This document shows, piece by piece, positions 17,112-26,077 of a stretch of DNA of 62,396 nucleotides; the stretch's first letter is position 1, and each line of letters begins with the position of its first letter. This DNA is from an uncultured Clostridia bacterium (GTDB lineage: Bacteria; Bacillota; Clostridia; Oscillospirales; Acutalibacteraceae). Location of the stretch: the NCBI GenBank assembly GCA_937916395.1, contig CALFTN010000083.1, positions 1 through 62,396 on the forward strand, given 5' to 3'. The translations under genes and the position numbers were made by a program. Below the pieces are notes generated by a model. It worked only from the letters and a program-made list of their open reading frames with translations, searched no databases and had not been told where the DNA came from.

Positions 17112-18329
17112 ATGAAGCCAATACGTACTTTTATACATCAGAATGGTATAAAGCTTTTACTTAACGCAGAAAAACCACTTTACGATTTAACAAAAGGTAA
17201 GCTTGCGAAAAACAGATTTTTATCATCTGTTAATGTTGATTATATCGGCACATCTGTTAAAATTTTAAAAGAAACAGACAATGCTACATACATAGCAAAA
17301 TACAATGAGGATGGCACTATTGATAATAGTGACTTTAAAATCCTTTTGACTACCGACATGCACCTTGACGAGGATTATGATTTAAACGATAAAACTTTTG
17401 ACAGAATTTTCAAGCAAATACGCGATAACAAGCCTGACCTTGTAATTTTTACAGGTGACTGTATTCAGTCAAGATTCCAACAAATAGATGCCATTCAATT
17501 TGCAGAGTGGATGGAAAAAATAGGTGTTTACTGGGCTTATGTTTTCGGTAATCACGAGGCAAGGGAAGAAAAAAGTTATTACAAATACCTCATTTTTAAA
17601 AGTCTTACACATTACCCACACTGCCTTTCAAAATTCGGCAACAAGGACCTCTTTGGTTTTGGCAACTTTATTATAAATATAATGAATTCAGAAACTGAAT
17701 TAAAGCACTCTCTTTTCTTTTTCGACTCAGGCAGAGATGTTATAGAAAGCCACGCTCTTAACGATAACGTTCCTTTAGAATATGTAAACAGCTATGATTA
17801 CATCAAACCATCTCAAATACGCTGGTATGAAAATGAACTCAAATCATTAAGGAATACTTATGGTGAGGTAAAAAACTCACTTTATATGCATATTCCAATT
17901 CCTGAATACAAGCAAATTTTTAAATTAGACGAAAATGGTGACTACTTGAGAGATGAAAAAGGTGAGCTTTTAAGGGAAGCCGACAAACAGCTTATTAAAA
18001 ATGAAAATGCTGATATTCTCTACGGCAGAGCCTTTGAAACTGTTGGCTGTTCAAAGCACAATTCTGGTCTTTTTGAGAGTATGAAAAAGAATAATGCCGT
18101 TGCTATATTTTCTGGTCATGACCATGTAAATGATATAGCTTTCAGACTCGAAAACATACTTCTTGTTTACGTTCAGTATGCAAGCTATAACGCTTATAAC
18201 TTAGGTAATTACGAGGGCATAGTTTCTCTCCCTGAAAAAGACTGGCAACAAGGCGTTACAATTTCTACTATAAAAAATGACGGCACAATTACACTTGAGC
18301 AAAAAATGAACAATGTATATCTGAAGTAA
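17112..18329 (+). CDS. Calcineurin-like metallophosphoesterase
   Basis: 405-residue cytoplasmic phosphoesterase; no signal peptide. Metal-binding motifs in the usual order: TTDMHLDED (D82, H84), FTGDC (D115), GNHEA (N146, H147), MHIPIPEY (about 257) and SGHDHVND (about 338). The first 75 residues are a small domain of unknown role. The family cleaves phosphomono- or diesters with a two-metal centre; the substrate here cannot be predicted. Monocistronic, with its own promoter and a shared terminator with the convergent gene. Confidence 0.85.
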   Translation: MKPIRTFIHQNGIKLLLNAEKPLYDLTKGKLAKNRFLSSVNVDYIGTSVKILKETDNATYIAKYNEDGTIDNSDFKILLTTDMHLDEDYDLNDKTFDRIFKQIRDNKPDLVIFTGDCIQSRFQQIDAIQFAEWMEKIGVYWAYVFGNHEAREEKSYYKYLIFKSLTHYPHCLSKFGNKDLFGFGNFIINIMNSETELKHSLFFFDSGRDVIESHALNDNVPLEYVNSYDYIKPSQIRWYENELKSLRNTYGEVKNSLYMHIPIPEYKQIFKLDENGDYLRDEKGELLREADKQLIKNENADILYGRAFETVGCSKHNSGLFESMKKNNAVAIFSGHDHVNDIAFRLENILLVYVQYASYNAYNLGNYEGIVSLPEKDWQQGVTISTIKNDGTITLEQKMNNVYLK

Positions 18330-18332
18330 ACT

Positions 18333-18375
18333 AAGTACCCATCGGTAATTTTTTTAAAATTACCGATGGGTACTT
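18333..18375. terminator. Bidirectional terminator
   Basis: Perfect 20-bp stem, AAGTACCCATCGGTAATTTT (18333-18352) with 18356-18375, 3-nt loop, between the convergent phosphoesterase and ATPase genes. Confidence 0.85.
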
Positions 18376-19461
18376 TTAAAATATCTCTTTCATTAACCTG
18401 TCTGTCATTTCTTCGATTATTGAAAAATCAGTTGCTCTTATATAATAATCTTCAAGTCTGTCGTGAATTCCCTTTGCGACAGATATTTTTCTTACTGCTT
18501 CACTGAGCATTTCTGCCTGTGCTTTTTTATTAAAGCTCAGCGTTTCTTTTATTTCATATAAAGCATCTTTATTTAAAAATCTCGTAGCGTGTGTAACCTT
18601 TTCTTCATTAATAAGTGTTTTATGTGCCGAAGTTTCTGTAAAGAAGCAGAGCTTTAATTCTGGTATAATTACGTGTTCAATTTTTGCTGTTGGGAATAAT
18701 GGGCAATAACACTCATAGACCATATAACCATTGCTTCTAGCGTACTCTGAAACGTAATCCATAATAAATGGGGCACAAATTGAGAAATCATCTTTTATTG
18801 TTATTATTTTTTCTGAAAGAGCCACTATTGTATCGTACTGTACGACAATTCCGTCAGGTGAAATTGCACTTAAGAATCTTTTTTGCCTTTTACCTTTTTC
18901 TGTATTTTTTCTTGCTGGAATCTCTCTTTTACACAATCTTTCAGCGTAATTCTTTAGTTTTTCTCTGTCTGTAATTCCATCGCAATATCGCATATTTTCT
19001 AAAGATAGACGTGAAGCAACCTGCATAAATTCTGCCGCTTTTTTGTGTAGCATTTTATTTTCATCAGAAAGATTTATAATTGCAGTTTTATATTCTTTTA
19101 AGTAGTTTTTATCCCACGCTTCACCTAAATTAACAATGTACTCAGTAACACCCGGATATGTTGTATCGAAGCTATGTGGTGATGTGCCATCAACTATAGA
19201 AAAATTAACTTCTGGCGCTAACACTACATCAAGAGAATTAGGGTCAGCACTACAATATCCACGTTCTACAAAATAACCCTTCTGCTCTAACTGAGAAGCT
19301 ATCTTTTTCATTAGGGTAGATTTGCCAGTACCTGGCCCTCCCTTTAAAATATAATGCTTCCCATTATCTTTTGGGTCATACATATCAGAAAAAAGTGATA
19401 CATATTTACTCTTATTATTAGCACCAAAAAAGAATGAAACAGGTGTAATAGTCTTTGTCAT
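18376..19461 (-). CDS. P-loop ATPase of the PRK06851 type
   Basis: 361 residues. Walker A is ILKGGPGTGKSTLMKK (about 47-62). The opening PVSFFFGANNKSKYVSLF and the segment ADPNSLDVVLAPE are typical of this conserved clostridial/bacillar family of unknown function. There is a long charged middle region (about 170-215). The start at 19461 has AGGAG 8-9 nt upstream; the frame is open to 19524 without a ribosome binding site. A 7-bp hairpin (CGACGAA/TTCGTCG, 19476-19497) sits right before that ribosome binding site. Confidence 0.7.
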   Translation of the reverse strand: MTKTITPVSFFFGANNKSKYVSLFSDMYDPKDNGKHYILKGGPGTGKSTLMKKIASQLEQKGYFVERGYCSADPNSLDVVLAPEVNFSIVDGTSPHSFDTTYPGVTEYIVNLGEAWDKNYLKEYKTAIINLSDENKMLHKKAAEFMQVASRLSLENMRYCDGITDREKLKNYAERLCKREIPARKNTEKGKRQKRFLSAISPDGIVVQYDTIVALSEKIITIKDDFSICAPFIMDYVSEYARSNGYMVYECYCPLFPTAKIEHVIIPELKLCFFTETSAHKTLINEEKVTHATRFLNKDALYEIKETLSFNKKAQAEMLSEAVRKISVAKGIHDRLEDYYIRATDFSIIEEMTDRLMKEIF

Positions 19462-19475
19462 AACATCACTCCTAT

Positions 19476-19497
19476 CGACGAACTTTTTCATTCGTCG
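19476..19497 (-). promoter_or_regulatory. Leader hairpin beside the ribosome binding site of the PRK06851-type gene
   Basis: Perfect 7-bp inverted repeat, CGACGAA and TTCGTCG, with an 8-nt loop, ending next to the AGGAG at 19471-19475. It could affect translation or be an operator. The remainder of the 19462-19688 gap holds the candidate promoter of the divergent XRE gene. Confidence 0.45.
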
Positions 19498-19610
19498 GGT
19501 TATAGAGTATATTATGTAATTCATTTAATTTTGGTTACAAGTTCAAAAAACAGGAATTAGACAAATCACATTTTCAACACCGGCGTGAAAAAAACTCTCT
19601 ATTCGTGATG

Positions 19611-19639
19611 TTGTAATTCGGAATTATTTATGGCACAAT
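19611..19639 (+). promoter_or_regulatory. Candidate promoter of the XRE regulator with palindrome in the spacer
   Basis: TTGTAA (19611-19616), 17 nt ending TGG, CACAAT (19634-19639). The spacer contains the perfect palindrome AATTC-G-GAATT (19615-19625), a possible autoregulation site. The -10 is weak. Confidence 0.35.
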
Positions 19640-19688
19640 GTAAATAGAAAGAGGCGCTACTTTCAATATTTAAAAATGAGGTTTTATT

Positions 19689-20780
19689 ATGAAATTAAAT
19701 ATTGGTGATACAATAAAAAAATTAAGAAAAGAAAGAGAAATCACACAAGAAGAATTTGCAGAGGTTTTAGGTGTTTCTTGCCAGTCGGTTTCTCGCTGGG
19801 AAAATAATTCTTGCTACCCTGACATTGAACTCATCCCAAATATTGCTACATTCTTCGGTATTTCTATCGACAAACTTATGGGAATTGATGAAAGCATAGA
19901 AAAAGAAAAAGTCAGTAAATATCTTGATGAATTTCAAATTGAAGTAAGCAAAGGTAATATTAATGAATGTATAAATATTGCCCGTAAAGGTGTTGCAGAA
20001 TTCCCGAATAATTATGAACTTTTAAATAAACTTATGTATGCTCTTTTCGGTTCAGGTGATGATGACGGGAATATACCTGAATGGAAAGAGAACATGGAAA
20101 AATATGATTCTGAAATCATTGCTCTTGGTGAAAGAATTATGAAATACTGTCCAGATATAAATATCAAGCTTGAAGCCGCATCACGACTTGCTTTCCATCA
20201 CATTCTACACAATAGGAAAGAACTCGGCAAACAAATTTATGAAAATTTTCCAACTATGGAATATTGCAAAGAAAGACAAATATGGTGGGCTTTGGAAAAA
20301 GAAGAAAAGCTCCCATTTTTAAGAAATACAATTAAACAAAGTTATGAATTTTTAAAATCATTTATCTGGCTTTTAGCTGATGCTGATGTTGTTGATGTAG
20401 AAACTGAATTTATAGCAATAAAGAAAATTTTTGAACTCGAAGAATTAATACTTGACGGTAACCGTCCACAAACCGATTGGGGTGATGTTTGGCTTAATTT
20501 CGATTTCGCTAAAAGATATGCCCTTATGAAAGATTATGATAACACTTTCAAGTATTTAAAAATAGCAGTTGATAATGCTAAAGCTTTTGATAACCGTCCT
20601 GATGAAGAAAAATACAGTGCAGTCTTAGTTGGTGAAATCACAATAAAAAAGACCGATTTTGAAACATCGGATACTCGTCCTGTTGCTGAAATTCTCCGTG
20701 ATAAATGGCTCTTACACGATGAACTTGATAACATTCGTGACACAAAAGAATTCAAAGAAATCATAAACAGTTTAAGTTAA
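19689..20780 (+). CDS. XRE-family transcriptional regulator with TPR-like C-terminal region
   Basis: 363 residues. The helix-turn-helix lies at about 5-60: LRKEREITQEEFAEVLGVSC then SVSRWENN. The rest is helical with paired-helix patterns, like TPR-type regulators of Firmicutes, and has no membrane segment. Such proteins can bind a peptide or partner through the helical part; none is visible nearby. A single gene with a terminator at 20780-20819. The target promoter is unknown; its own promoter contains a palindrome. Confidence 0.8.
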   Translation: MKLNIGDTIKKLRKEREITQEEFAEVLGVSCQSVSRWENNSCYPDIELIPNIATFFGISIDKLMGIDESIEKEKVSKYLDEFQIEVSKGNINECINIARKGVAEFPNNYELLNKLMYALFGSGDDDGNIPEWKENMEKYDSEIIALGERIMKYCPDINIKLEAASRLAFHHILHNRKELGKQIYENFPTMEYCKERQIWWALEKEEKLPFLRNTIKQSYEFLKSFIWLLADADVVDVETEFIAIKKIFELEELILDGNRPQTDWGDVWLNFDFAKRYALMKDYDNTFKYLKIAVDNAKAFDNRPDEEKYSAVLVGEITIKKTDFETSDTRPVAEILRDKWLLHDELDNIRDTKEFKEIINSLS

Positions 20781-20819
20781 AAGTAACAGAGGCAGACCAA
20801 AATCTGCCTCTGTTACTTT
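20780..20819. terminator. Bidirectional terminator
   Basis: Perfect 17-bp stem, AAAGTAACAGAGGCAGA with 20803-20819, loop CCAAAA, between the convergent XRE and RhuM genes. It overlaps the end of both reading frames. Confidence 0.85.
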
Positions 20820-21835
20820 CATTCGCCTTTTAAATATTTTGCAGTCTCTCTATCAAATTCAGAAACATAATTTTGATCTTGCTTTTTACGAAATTCATCG
20901 TAAATTCCGCTTACCTTTTTCATAGCATCGTCATGTGAAATTTTACCTTTACCATCAAGCACATTTCGCCGATTGTTCGTAAGAAAATGGTCGGTTTCAG
21001 CAAGCCAATCCTTCATACTCATAAGTTGTTCATCTTCTGCCATAAGTTCCGCATAATCAATAAACATTGTTACAAGCCGATTTAGTTTTGAAATTTCTTT
21101 TTCATTAAGATAATTCTTAGCAATAATTGTATCACTTTTAAGAATTTTTCCATCCGGAGCACCTTTCCATGTTGTAAGCCCCATCGTAGGGCTCTCTATA
21201 TCTGCTCTTTCAGAAATAAGCTCTGCCGCAGTTTTACCTGTAACTGCAAAATGTAATTTATTTTGTACAAAAGCATAAAAAGCTTTTGTTGTGTCACTAT
21301 TTTTATCGTAATCGTAACTACATTGCTCAAAAACATCAGCAATTTTTTGATAGGCTCGCCTTTCACTTGCACGGATTTCTCTGATTCTTTCAAGTAATTC
21401 ATCGAAATAATCTTTGCCGAACTCCCTACCATTTTTCATCATTTCATCGTTGAGAACAAACCCTTTTTGGATATATTCTTTTAAAGTTTTTGTCGCCCAT
21501 TGACGAAAACGTGTTGCTTTTTTTGAGTTTATTCTGTAACCAACAGCTATGATTGCATCAAGATTAAAATAATCGGTCTGTCTCGCTACCCTTCGAGAGC
21601 CTTCAATTTGAACTTGTTCCATTTTGGAACAAGTTGAATTTCTATCAAGCTCACCTTCATCAAAAATATTTGATAAATGCTTGCTTACAGCTTGTGTGTT
21701 CACACCAAATAATTCTGACATTGCCTTTTGTGTTAACCAGAATGTTTCATCTTTAAATATTACGTTAATGTATTCTTTATTATTATCATCGCTATATAAC
21801 AGCACTTCTCCACTTTTCAATAAATCTTTATCCAT
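20819..21835 (-). CDS. RhuM-family protein
   Basis: 338 residues of the RhuM (virulence RhuM/Fic-DOC N-terminal) family. The N-terminal part has a winged-helix-like segment FWLTQKAMSELFGVNTQAVS (about 32-51), a family-typical YFNLDAIIAVGYRINSKKA stretch (about 88-106) and RQWATKTLKEYI. A helical C-terminal half follows. Members often travel on mobile or defence-linked DNA, and a molecular function is not established. ATG at 21835 follows GGAGG by 10 nt. It has its own promoter and is closed by terminators on both sides. Confidence 0.82.
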   Translation of the reverse strand: MDKDLLKSGEVLLYSDDNNKEYINVIFKDETFWLTQKAMSELFGVNTQAVSKHLSNIFDEGELDRNSTCSKMEQVQIEGSRRVARQTDYFNLDAIIAVGYRINSKKATRFRQWATKTLKEYIQKGFVLNDEMMKNGREFGKDYFDELLERIREIRASERRAYQKIADVFEQCSYDYDKNSDTTKAFYAFVQNKLHFAVTGKTAAELISERADIESPTMGLTTWKGAPDGKILKSDTIIAKNYLNEKEISKLNRLVTMFIDYAELMAEDEQLMSMKDWLAETDHFLTNNRRNVLDGKGKISHDDAMKKVSGIYDEFRKKQDQNYVSEFDRETAKYLKGE

Positions 21836-21868
21836 CGAATATGTCCTCCGATAATTCTGATTAACTTC

Positions 21869-21896
21869 ATTATATCATATATTTTGAATAATTCAA
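21869..21896 (-). promoter_or_regulatory. Sigma-A promoter of the RhuM gene
   Basis: On the minus strand, TTGAAT (21891-21896), 16 nt, TATAAT (21869-21874). The -35 begins directly after the T-run of the upstream terminator. Confidence 0.6.
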
Positions 21897-21897
21897 C

Positions 21898-21935
21898 AAA
21901 AACCCCTGCTACTTGCTACACGCAAATAACAGGGG
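21898..21935 (-). terminator. Terminator of the MFS gene at 21987
   Basis: On the minus strand CCCCTG ... CAGGGG with further pairing inside (TTGC/GCAA), followed by TTTTTG. It ends transcription from the MFS gene before the RhuM promoter. Confidence 0.7.
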
Positions 21936-21986
21936 GTAAATTATTTTTTAGTTGCGTCTCAAACACTTTAATTCTGAATTTCCGAA

Positions 21987-23567
21987 TTACTTTTTCCTTG
22001 CAGCAATTTCTTTGACCATTTCTGCCTGACGTTTTTCTGTGATTGTATAGAAGAACATTGGAACTGCACAAGCGAACATACTGATTACACCTGAGAGAAC
22101 AAGCATGTTCCAGAGTGTTCTTGCACCTTCTGCTGAAATATATCCTGTTTCAGCATCGATACCTGCAGCAGCGAAAGAAATAACGCCAATGAATGCACCA
22201 ACTGCCATACCGATTTTGTTAATGAGTGTCTGCATAGCAAAGCAGATACCTTCGCCACGTTCACCTGTTTTCCATTCAAGGTAATCAACTGTATCACCAA
22301 TCATAGCATAAGTGATGATGTTGTTAACACCCTGAGGAATACCAAGAAGAACAAGCGCAATAGCACAAACTACTAACTTCCAAGGAGCGTCATAGCCTAC
22401 AAAGTACATAACGCCCATTACAAGACCACCAAAAATGTGAACTGCAACATAAGCCCATTTCTTTGTGAATTTCTTTGACATCCATGGAACAAGTAATGAA
22501 GCAACAAGTCCACCAGGAACAACTAGAAGTGTTATAAGACTATACATACCCTCATTCTGGAGAACATACTTTGCAAAGTAAAGACCACCAGTGTAGGTGT
22601 AAACCATTCTTGCACCGCCAAGAATACCTGAAACAACAATTAAAAGAAGCTCTTTATTCTTAAAGAGGAGCTTTAAGTTATGACCAAGGCTTGGTGGGTT
22701 ATCGTCTGCTGTAAATCTTTCTTTTGTATGCTTGAAGCCATAGAAAAACATTGGAACTGCCGCAACAACAAGAACAACAGCTGCAATGAAATATGTCCAT
22801 TTAAGAGTGTCAGCATTTGCAATTTCCTGACCTTTAATAACTGTACCAATAAATGTGTTTGCAGCTTCTTCTACAGTAAGACCTTGATTTGCAACTAATT
22901 TTTCAATTTCTGTTGCTTTATCCGTCATAATTGTAGCAATATCAGCTTCTGTATATTTGAATTTACTTGTAACTGCACCTGTAATAATAGGAACGAAAAC
23001 TGTAACAATACCAGCACCTAATGTACAAAGAAGACGTGTAACTGTAAGAAGATTCCCACGAACTACTGTATCGTTTGTCATACAGGTTGAAAGTCCCCAG
23101 TAAGGAACATCTGCAACTGTATAAACAACTGACCAGATAACATAAATTATTGCAATTATAATAAATGATGGGGTTGCTTTTGCCTGGAATACAGGAAGGA
23201 AACAAGCTAATGTCATAATACCAATAGGAACAGCCATCCACTTAAGGTAAGGGCGACATTTACCCCACTTAGTTCTCGTTCTGTCAACAATACTACCCAT
23301 AATAGGGTCATTAAATGCATCAAAAATACGAGTACCGAGCATTAAGTACGCAACTGCCATTGAACCTGCAACTGAACCGATTGTAACACCATCAGCACCA
23401 AAAAGAAGTGCGTCTGTCAAAAAGATTGTTAAGTACGAACCGATAATTGTGCAGATGAAGTTCTGACCGAAACCAGCTACACCATAAGCCAAAGCTTCTT
23501 TCGGTTGAAGGTTTCCGTCATTTGGTGTTGTGCCGTAAACCTTATGAAGTAAATCATTGATTTTCAT
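21987..23567 (-). CDS. MFS carrier of the GPH type
   Basis: 526 residues, about 12 membrane segments, with the family signature VDRTRTKWGKCRPYLKW (about 95-111). Between segments 6 and 7 is a charged loop of roughly 50 residues (ATIMTDKATEIEKLV onward). GPH carriers bring in sugars or glycosides with Na+ or H+; no sugar enzyme is beside it, so no substrate is given. It has a good ribosome binding site (AAAGGTGA). It follows the cyclophilin gene by 33 nt and may be read with it. Confidence 0.82.
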   Translation of the reverse strand: MKINDLLHKVYGTTPNDGNLQPKEALAYGVAGFGQNFICTIIGSYLTIFLTDALLFGADGVTIGSVAGSMAVAYLMLGTRIFDAFNDPIMGSIVDRTRTKWGKCRPYLKWMAVPIGIMTLACFLPVFQAKATPSFIIIAIIYVIWSVVYTVADVPYWGLSTCMTNDTVVRGNLLTVTRLLCTLGAGIVTVFVPIITGAVTSKFKYTEADIATIMTDKATEIEKLVANQGLTVEEAANTFIGTVIKGQEIANADTLKWTYFIAAVVLVVAAVPMFFYGFKHTKERFTADDNPPSLGHNLKLLFKNKELLLIVVSGILGGARMVYTYTGGLYFAKYVLQNEGMYSLITLLVVPGGLVASLLVPWMSKKFTKKWAYVAVHIFGGLVMGVMYFVGYDAPWKLVVCAIALVLLGIPQGVNNIITYAMIGDTVDYLEWKTGERGEGICFAMQTLINKIGMAVGAFIGVISFAAAGIDAETGYISAEGARTLWNMLVLSGVISMFACAVPMFFYTITEKRQAEMVKEIAARKK

Positions 23568-23600
23568 TTCTTCACCTTTTTCTTGTTTTATTTTAATTGA

Positions 23601-24092
23601 TTACTCAATAATTTCTGCTTTTTTCATCACGATTGGAGTAACCGGATGTGAAAGCTCACCACCACGCATAACTCTTTCGGTGTTAAGGAAATCATCAACT
23701 GTTTCCATACCTTCAATAACTTTACCAAAAGCTGCATACTGACCATCTAAAAATGTGCAGTCGCCATAGCAGATAAAGAATTGACTGCTTGCAGAGTCAG
23801 GATTCATACTTCTTGCCATTGAAATAACTCCACGTGTATGAGAAAGTGTATTGTTAACACCATTCATTTTGAATTCGCCTTTAATGTTCTTTTTGCTACC
23901 GCCACAGCCTGTACCTTCGGGGTCACCACCCTGTGCCATAAAATCTTCAATAACTCTGTGGAATGTAAGACCATCATAAAAACCATCTTTAACGAGGTTT
24001 TCAAAATTCTCTACTGTTAACGGTGCGTGTTCTGGGTAAAGCTCAATAATAAACTCTTTACCGTTTTCCATTGTAACCTTTACTTTAGACAT
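23601..24092 (-). CDS. Cyclophilin-type peptidyl-prolyl cis-trans isomerase
   Basis: 163 residues; helps proteins fold by isomerising proline bonds. No signal peptide, so cytoplasmic. Family motifs: FHRVIEDFMAQGGD (about 48-61), the SMARSMNPDSASSQFFI segment and the FLDGQYAAFGKVIEG region, which include the usual catalytic Arg, Phe and Gln. The ATG at 24092 has AAGGTGAT upstream; the GTG at 24101 would overlap that site. It begins 11 nt after the stop of the dockerin-protein gene, so the two are probably co-transcribed. Confidence 0.92.
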   Translation of the reverse strand: MSKVKVTMENGKEFIIELYPEHAPLTVENFENLVKDGFYDGLTFHRVIEDFMAQGGDPEGTGCGGSKKNIKGEFKMNGVNNTLSHTRGVISMARSMNPDSASSQFFICYGDCTFLDGQYAAFGKVIEGMETVDDFLNTERVMRGGELSHPVTPIVMKKAEIIE

Positions 24093-24102
24093 TTTTATCA
24101 CC

Positions 24103-25176
24103 TTAAGCCTTTGTAGTCATATCGAAATATTCTCTGAATTCATAATCCATTTTTGTTATCATTTCAATTTTGTAAACACCTGCTTCAGAAACATCTTTAA
24201 CAGTGGTTTTCACTTTGAATAAATAATCCGAATTTATTATTTCACCAGTAGTCGAATCAACTGTCAAAACAACCTTGCCATCTCTCAATGCTACTTCCTG
24301 AAGCTTCTGTGCATCCTCTTCGCTGAATTCTATAAGATTAAAGACTTTACCATAAGGAAGCTTAACTCTTTCAGCGTGCTGTGAATAAGCTCCTGGATAT
24401 GGATTTTTACTGTCATAAGTGTAATCTCCAAGAGTAACTGTTATAATGTATTTTCCATCTTTTGATTCAAACTTAATATCTTCAATATCTTCAAAATCGA
24501 GCTTACAGCTCACACCAAGTGTTGAAACCGGATAATTTGTATAATGCAAGTTGCTTCCAGCATTAATAACCTTATCTTCACTTCTTGGTATATAAAGCTC
24601 TTCTGCTTGTTTTAACATTTCATCATATTCTTCTGGCTTGCTATTATCTCTAAACAAAGCTTCATTTTCTCTTATAAAATCTACATATTCCTTGTCCTTG
24701 CAATTGATACCTAAAAGAATTGGCGCACCTGAAACTGTAATTTTTGCTGATTTGCAAGTACCAGTTGCTGTTCTCTTAAAACCAGGGAAAGTTTCTTTTA
24801 CAGAATTCACTTCATCAAGAAAATAATTAAATATAACTTCATCAGAAACTGCTGGTTCAAGACCTGCTGCTACTCTTAAAGCTTTTCTTGCGTCATCTGT
24901 TGTTACCTGAGTATCCTCATTAAAATCATAATTAACTTTTTCTTTAGGTGCACTAAGCTTTGCGGCAACCTTAAGATATTCAGAAGCATCTTCAGTAGTA
25001 ACCTTACCATCACCTGTTATGTCACCTTTTGTAAGTTGCTTATTGAAAGCTGTTGTATACTTTCTCGTTACCTCATGAGGGTCCTGTGCAGTTGTTTCAT
25101 CAGCAGCAAAAACCTGCAATGAAAAAACTGTAACTAACATACAAACACATAAAATAAGACTTAAAAACCTTTTCAT
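24103..25176 (-). CDS. Secreted protein with N-terminal dockerin-like module
   Basis: 357 residues with a signal peptide (about 1-24, ending VFAADE). Residues about 50-108 form a dockerin-like pair: KGDITGDGKVTTEDA and YDFNEDTQVTTDDA, each followed by a helix (YLKVAAKL, ALRVAAGL). The first loop keeps the D-x-x-x-D-G-x-V-x-x-x-D calcium pattern; the second lacks the Gly. The remaining 250 residues are an unrecognised domain rich in beta strands. Dockerins bind cohesins, and cohesin-like domains occur in the FN3 proteins at 9757-16222; binding is inferred. It lies 17 nt after the TetR gene, so probably in one operon. Confidence 0.78.
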   Translation of the reverse strand: MKRFLSLILCVCMLVTVFSLQVFAADETTAQDPHEVTRKYTTAFNKQLTKGDITGDGKVTTEDASEYLKVAAKLSAPKEKVNYDFNEDTQVTTDDARKALRVAAGLEPAVSDEVIFNYFLDEVNSVKETFPGFKRTATGTCKSAKITVSGAPILLGINCKDKEYVDFIRENEALFRDNSKPEEYDEMLKQAEELYIPRSEDKVINAGSNLHYTNYPVSTLGVSCKLDFEDIEDIKFESKDGKYIITVTLGDYTYDSKNPYPGAYSQHAERVKLPYGKVFNLIEFSEEDAQKLQEVALRDGKVVLTVDSTTGEIINSDYLFKVKTTVKDVSEAGVYKIEMITKMDYEFREYFDMTTKA

Positions 25177-25192
25177 TTACAAAATCCTTTCT

Positions 25193-25855
25193 CTATTTGA
25201 ATTTAAACGCCGCTTTTATAAATTTCAATGTCTGTTCAACTATGAACTCATCATCATCTTCAACATTGCCACCTATATAAACCTTGTATCGCTCCTTATA
25301 ATAGTCACAAGAAAGCGAAAACTGGAGCATTGTGAATATGTTATGCAACAAGAAAGCGAAAAAGCCAGGGTTAATATCATTTCTGACATCACCTGTCAAC
25401 TGAGCCTTCGTTATAACATCAGTATAAATCCTTGCAGAAATTGATTCTACTCTCTCGGCAAGCATCCTCGAAAACTCAACATTGTTCCCGGTTGTTATTG
25501 CATTGTAAAGCTTTATTAACTGCGGATGTTTTTTTGAAAAACGCAAAAGCTCTTTTAAAACCTTTTCTGCTTTCACAATAACATCCTCATTTGATGTAGA
25601 ATGTAATAAAAGCAATTCTTCAAGCAAAGAAAGGTTTTCTTTAACAACCATAGCAAAGAGCTCTTCTTTATTTTCAAAATACTTATATACAGAACCAACA
25701 CTTATTTCTGCTTTTTTAGCGATTTGTTGAATGGATGTGTTTTCAAAACCATATTCTGCAAATTCTGTTGTAGCAGCCTCTAAAATTCGCTTTCTTTTTT
25801 CTTCTGGAATTTTATCAAATGCCTCTTTATGGAATTGTTTTTCTTCCAAATTCAT
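25193..25855 (-). CDS. TetR/AcrR-family transcriptional regulator
   Basis: 220 residues. The N-terminal helix-turn-helix domain is clear: RILEAATTEFAEYGFENTS (about 23-41), IQQIAKKAEISVGSVYKYF (about 42-60), NKEELF. The C-terminal ligand domain is not recognisable. First gene of the likely operon TetR-dockerin protein-cyclophilin-MFS, and divergent from the FN3 gene at 26160. A palindrome over its own -10 suggests autorepression; it may also act on the divergent gene. Confidence 0.9.
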   Translation of the reverse strand: MNLEEKQFHKEAFDKIPEEKRKRILEAATTEFAEYGFENTSIQQIAKKAEISVGSVYKYFENKEELFAMVVKENLSLLEELLLLHSTSNEDVIVKAEKVLKELLRFSKKHPQLIKLYNAITTGNNVEFSRMLAERVESISARIYTDVITKAQLTGDVRNDINPGFFAFLLHNIFTMLQFSLSCDYYKERYKVYIGGNVEDDDEFIVEQTLKFIKAAFKFK

Positions 25856-25891
25856 TTTATACTCCTGACTTTCAAGTAAACATATCTGTGC

Positions 25892-25929
25892 TATTATAGA
25901 ATAATACCATTTTTCAGAAAAAAAAGCAA
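25892..25929 (-). promoter_or_regulatory. TetR-gene promoter with overlapping palindrome
   Basis: On the minus strand, TTGCTT (25924-25929), 17 nt ending TGG, TATTAT (25901-25906). The -10 is one half of the perfect inverted repeat TATTAT-AGA-ATAATA (25892-25906), a candidate TetR operator. The 304-nt gap 25856-26159 otherwise holds AT-rich DNA and the plus-strand promoter at 26078-26106. Confidence 0.5.
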
Positions 25930-26077
25930 CAAAATAACTGAATTTACAATATAGAAAATCCCTCCATTTTTTTGGTTAGGGTGACTATAAATCGAAAGAG
26001 AATTTTAACAAAACTTCTATTATATTTTTGAGAATTTTTTACAAGTTTGTTAATTCTTTTTAAATTACCAAAAAATC

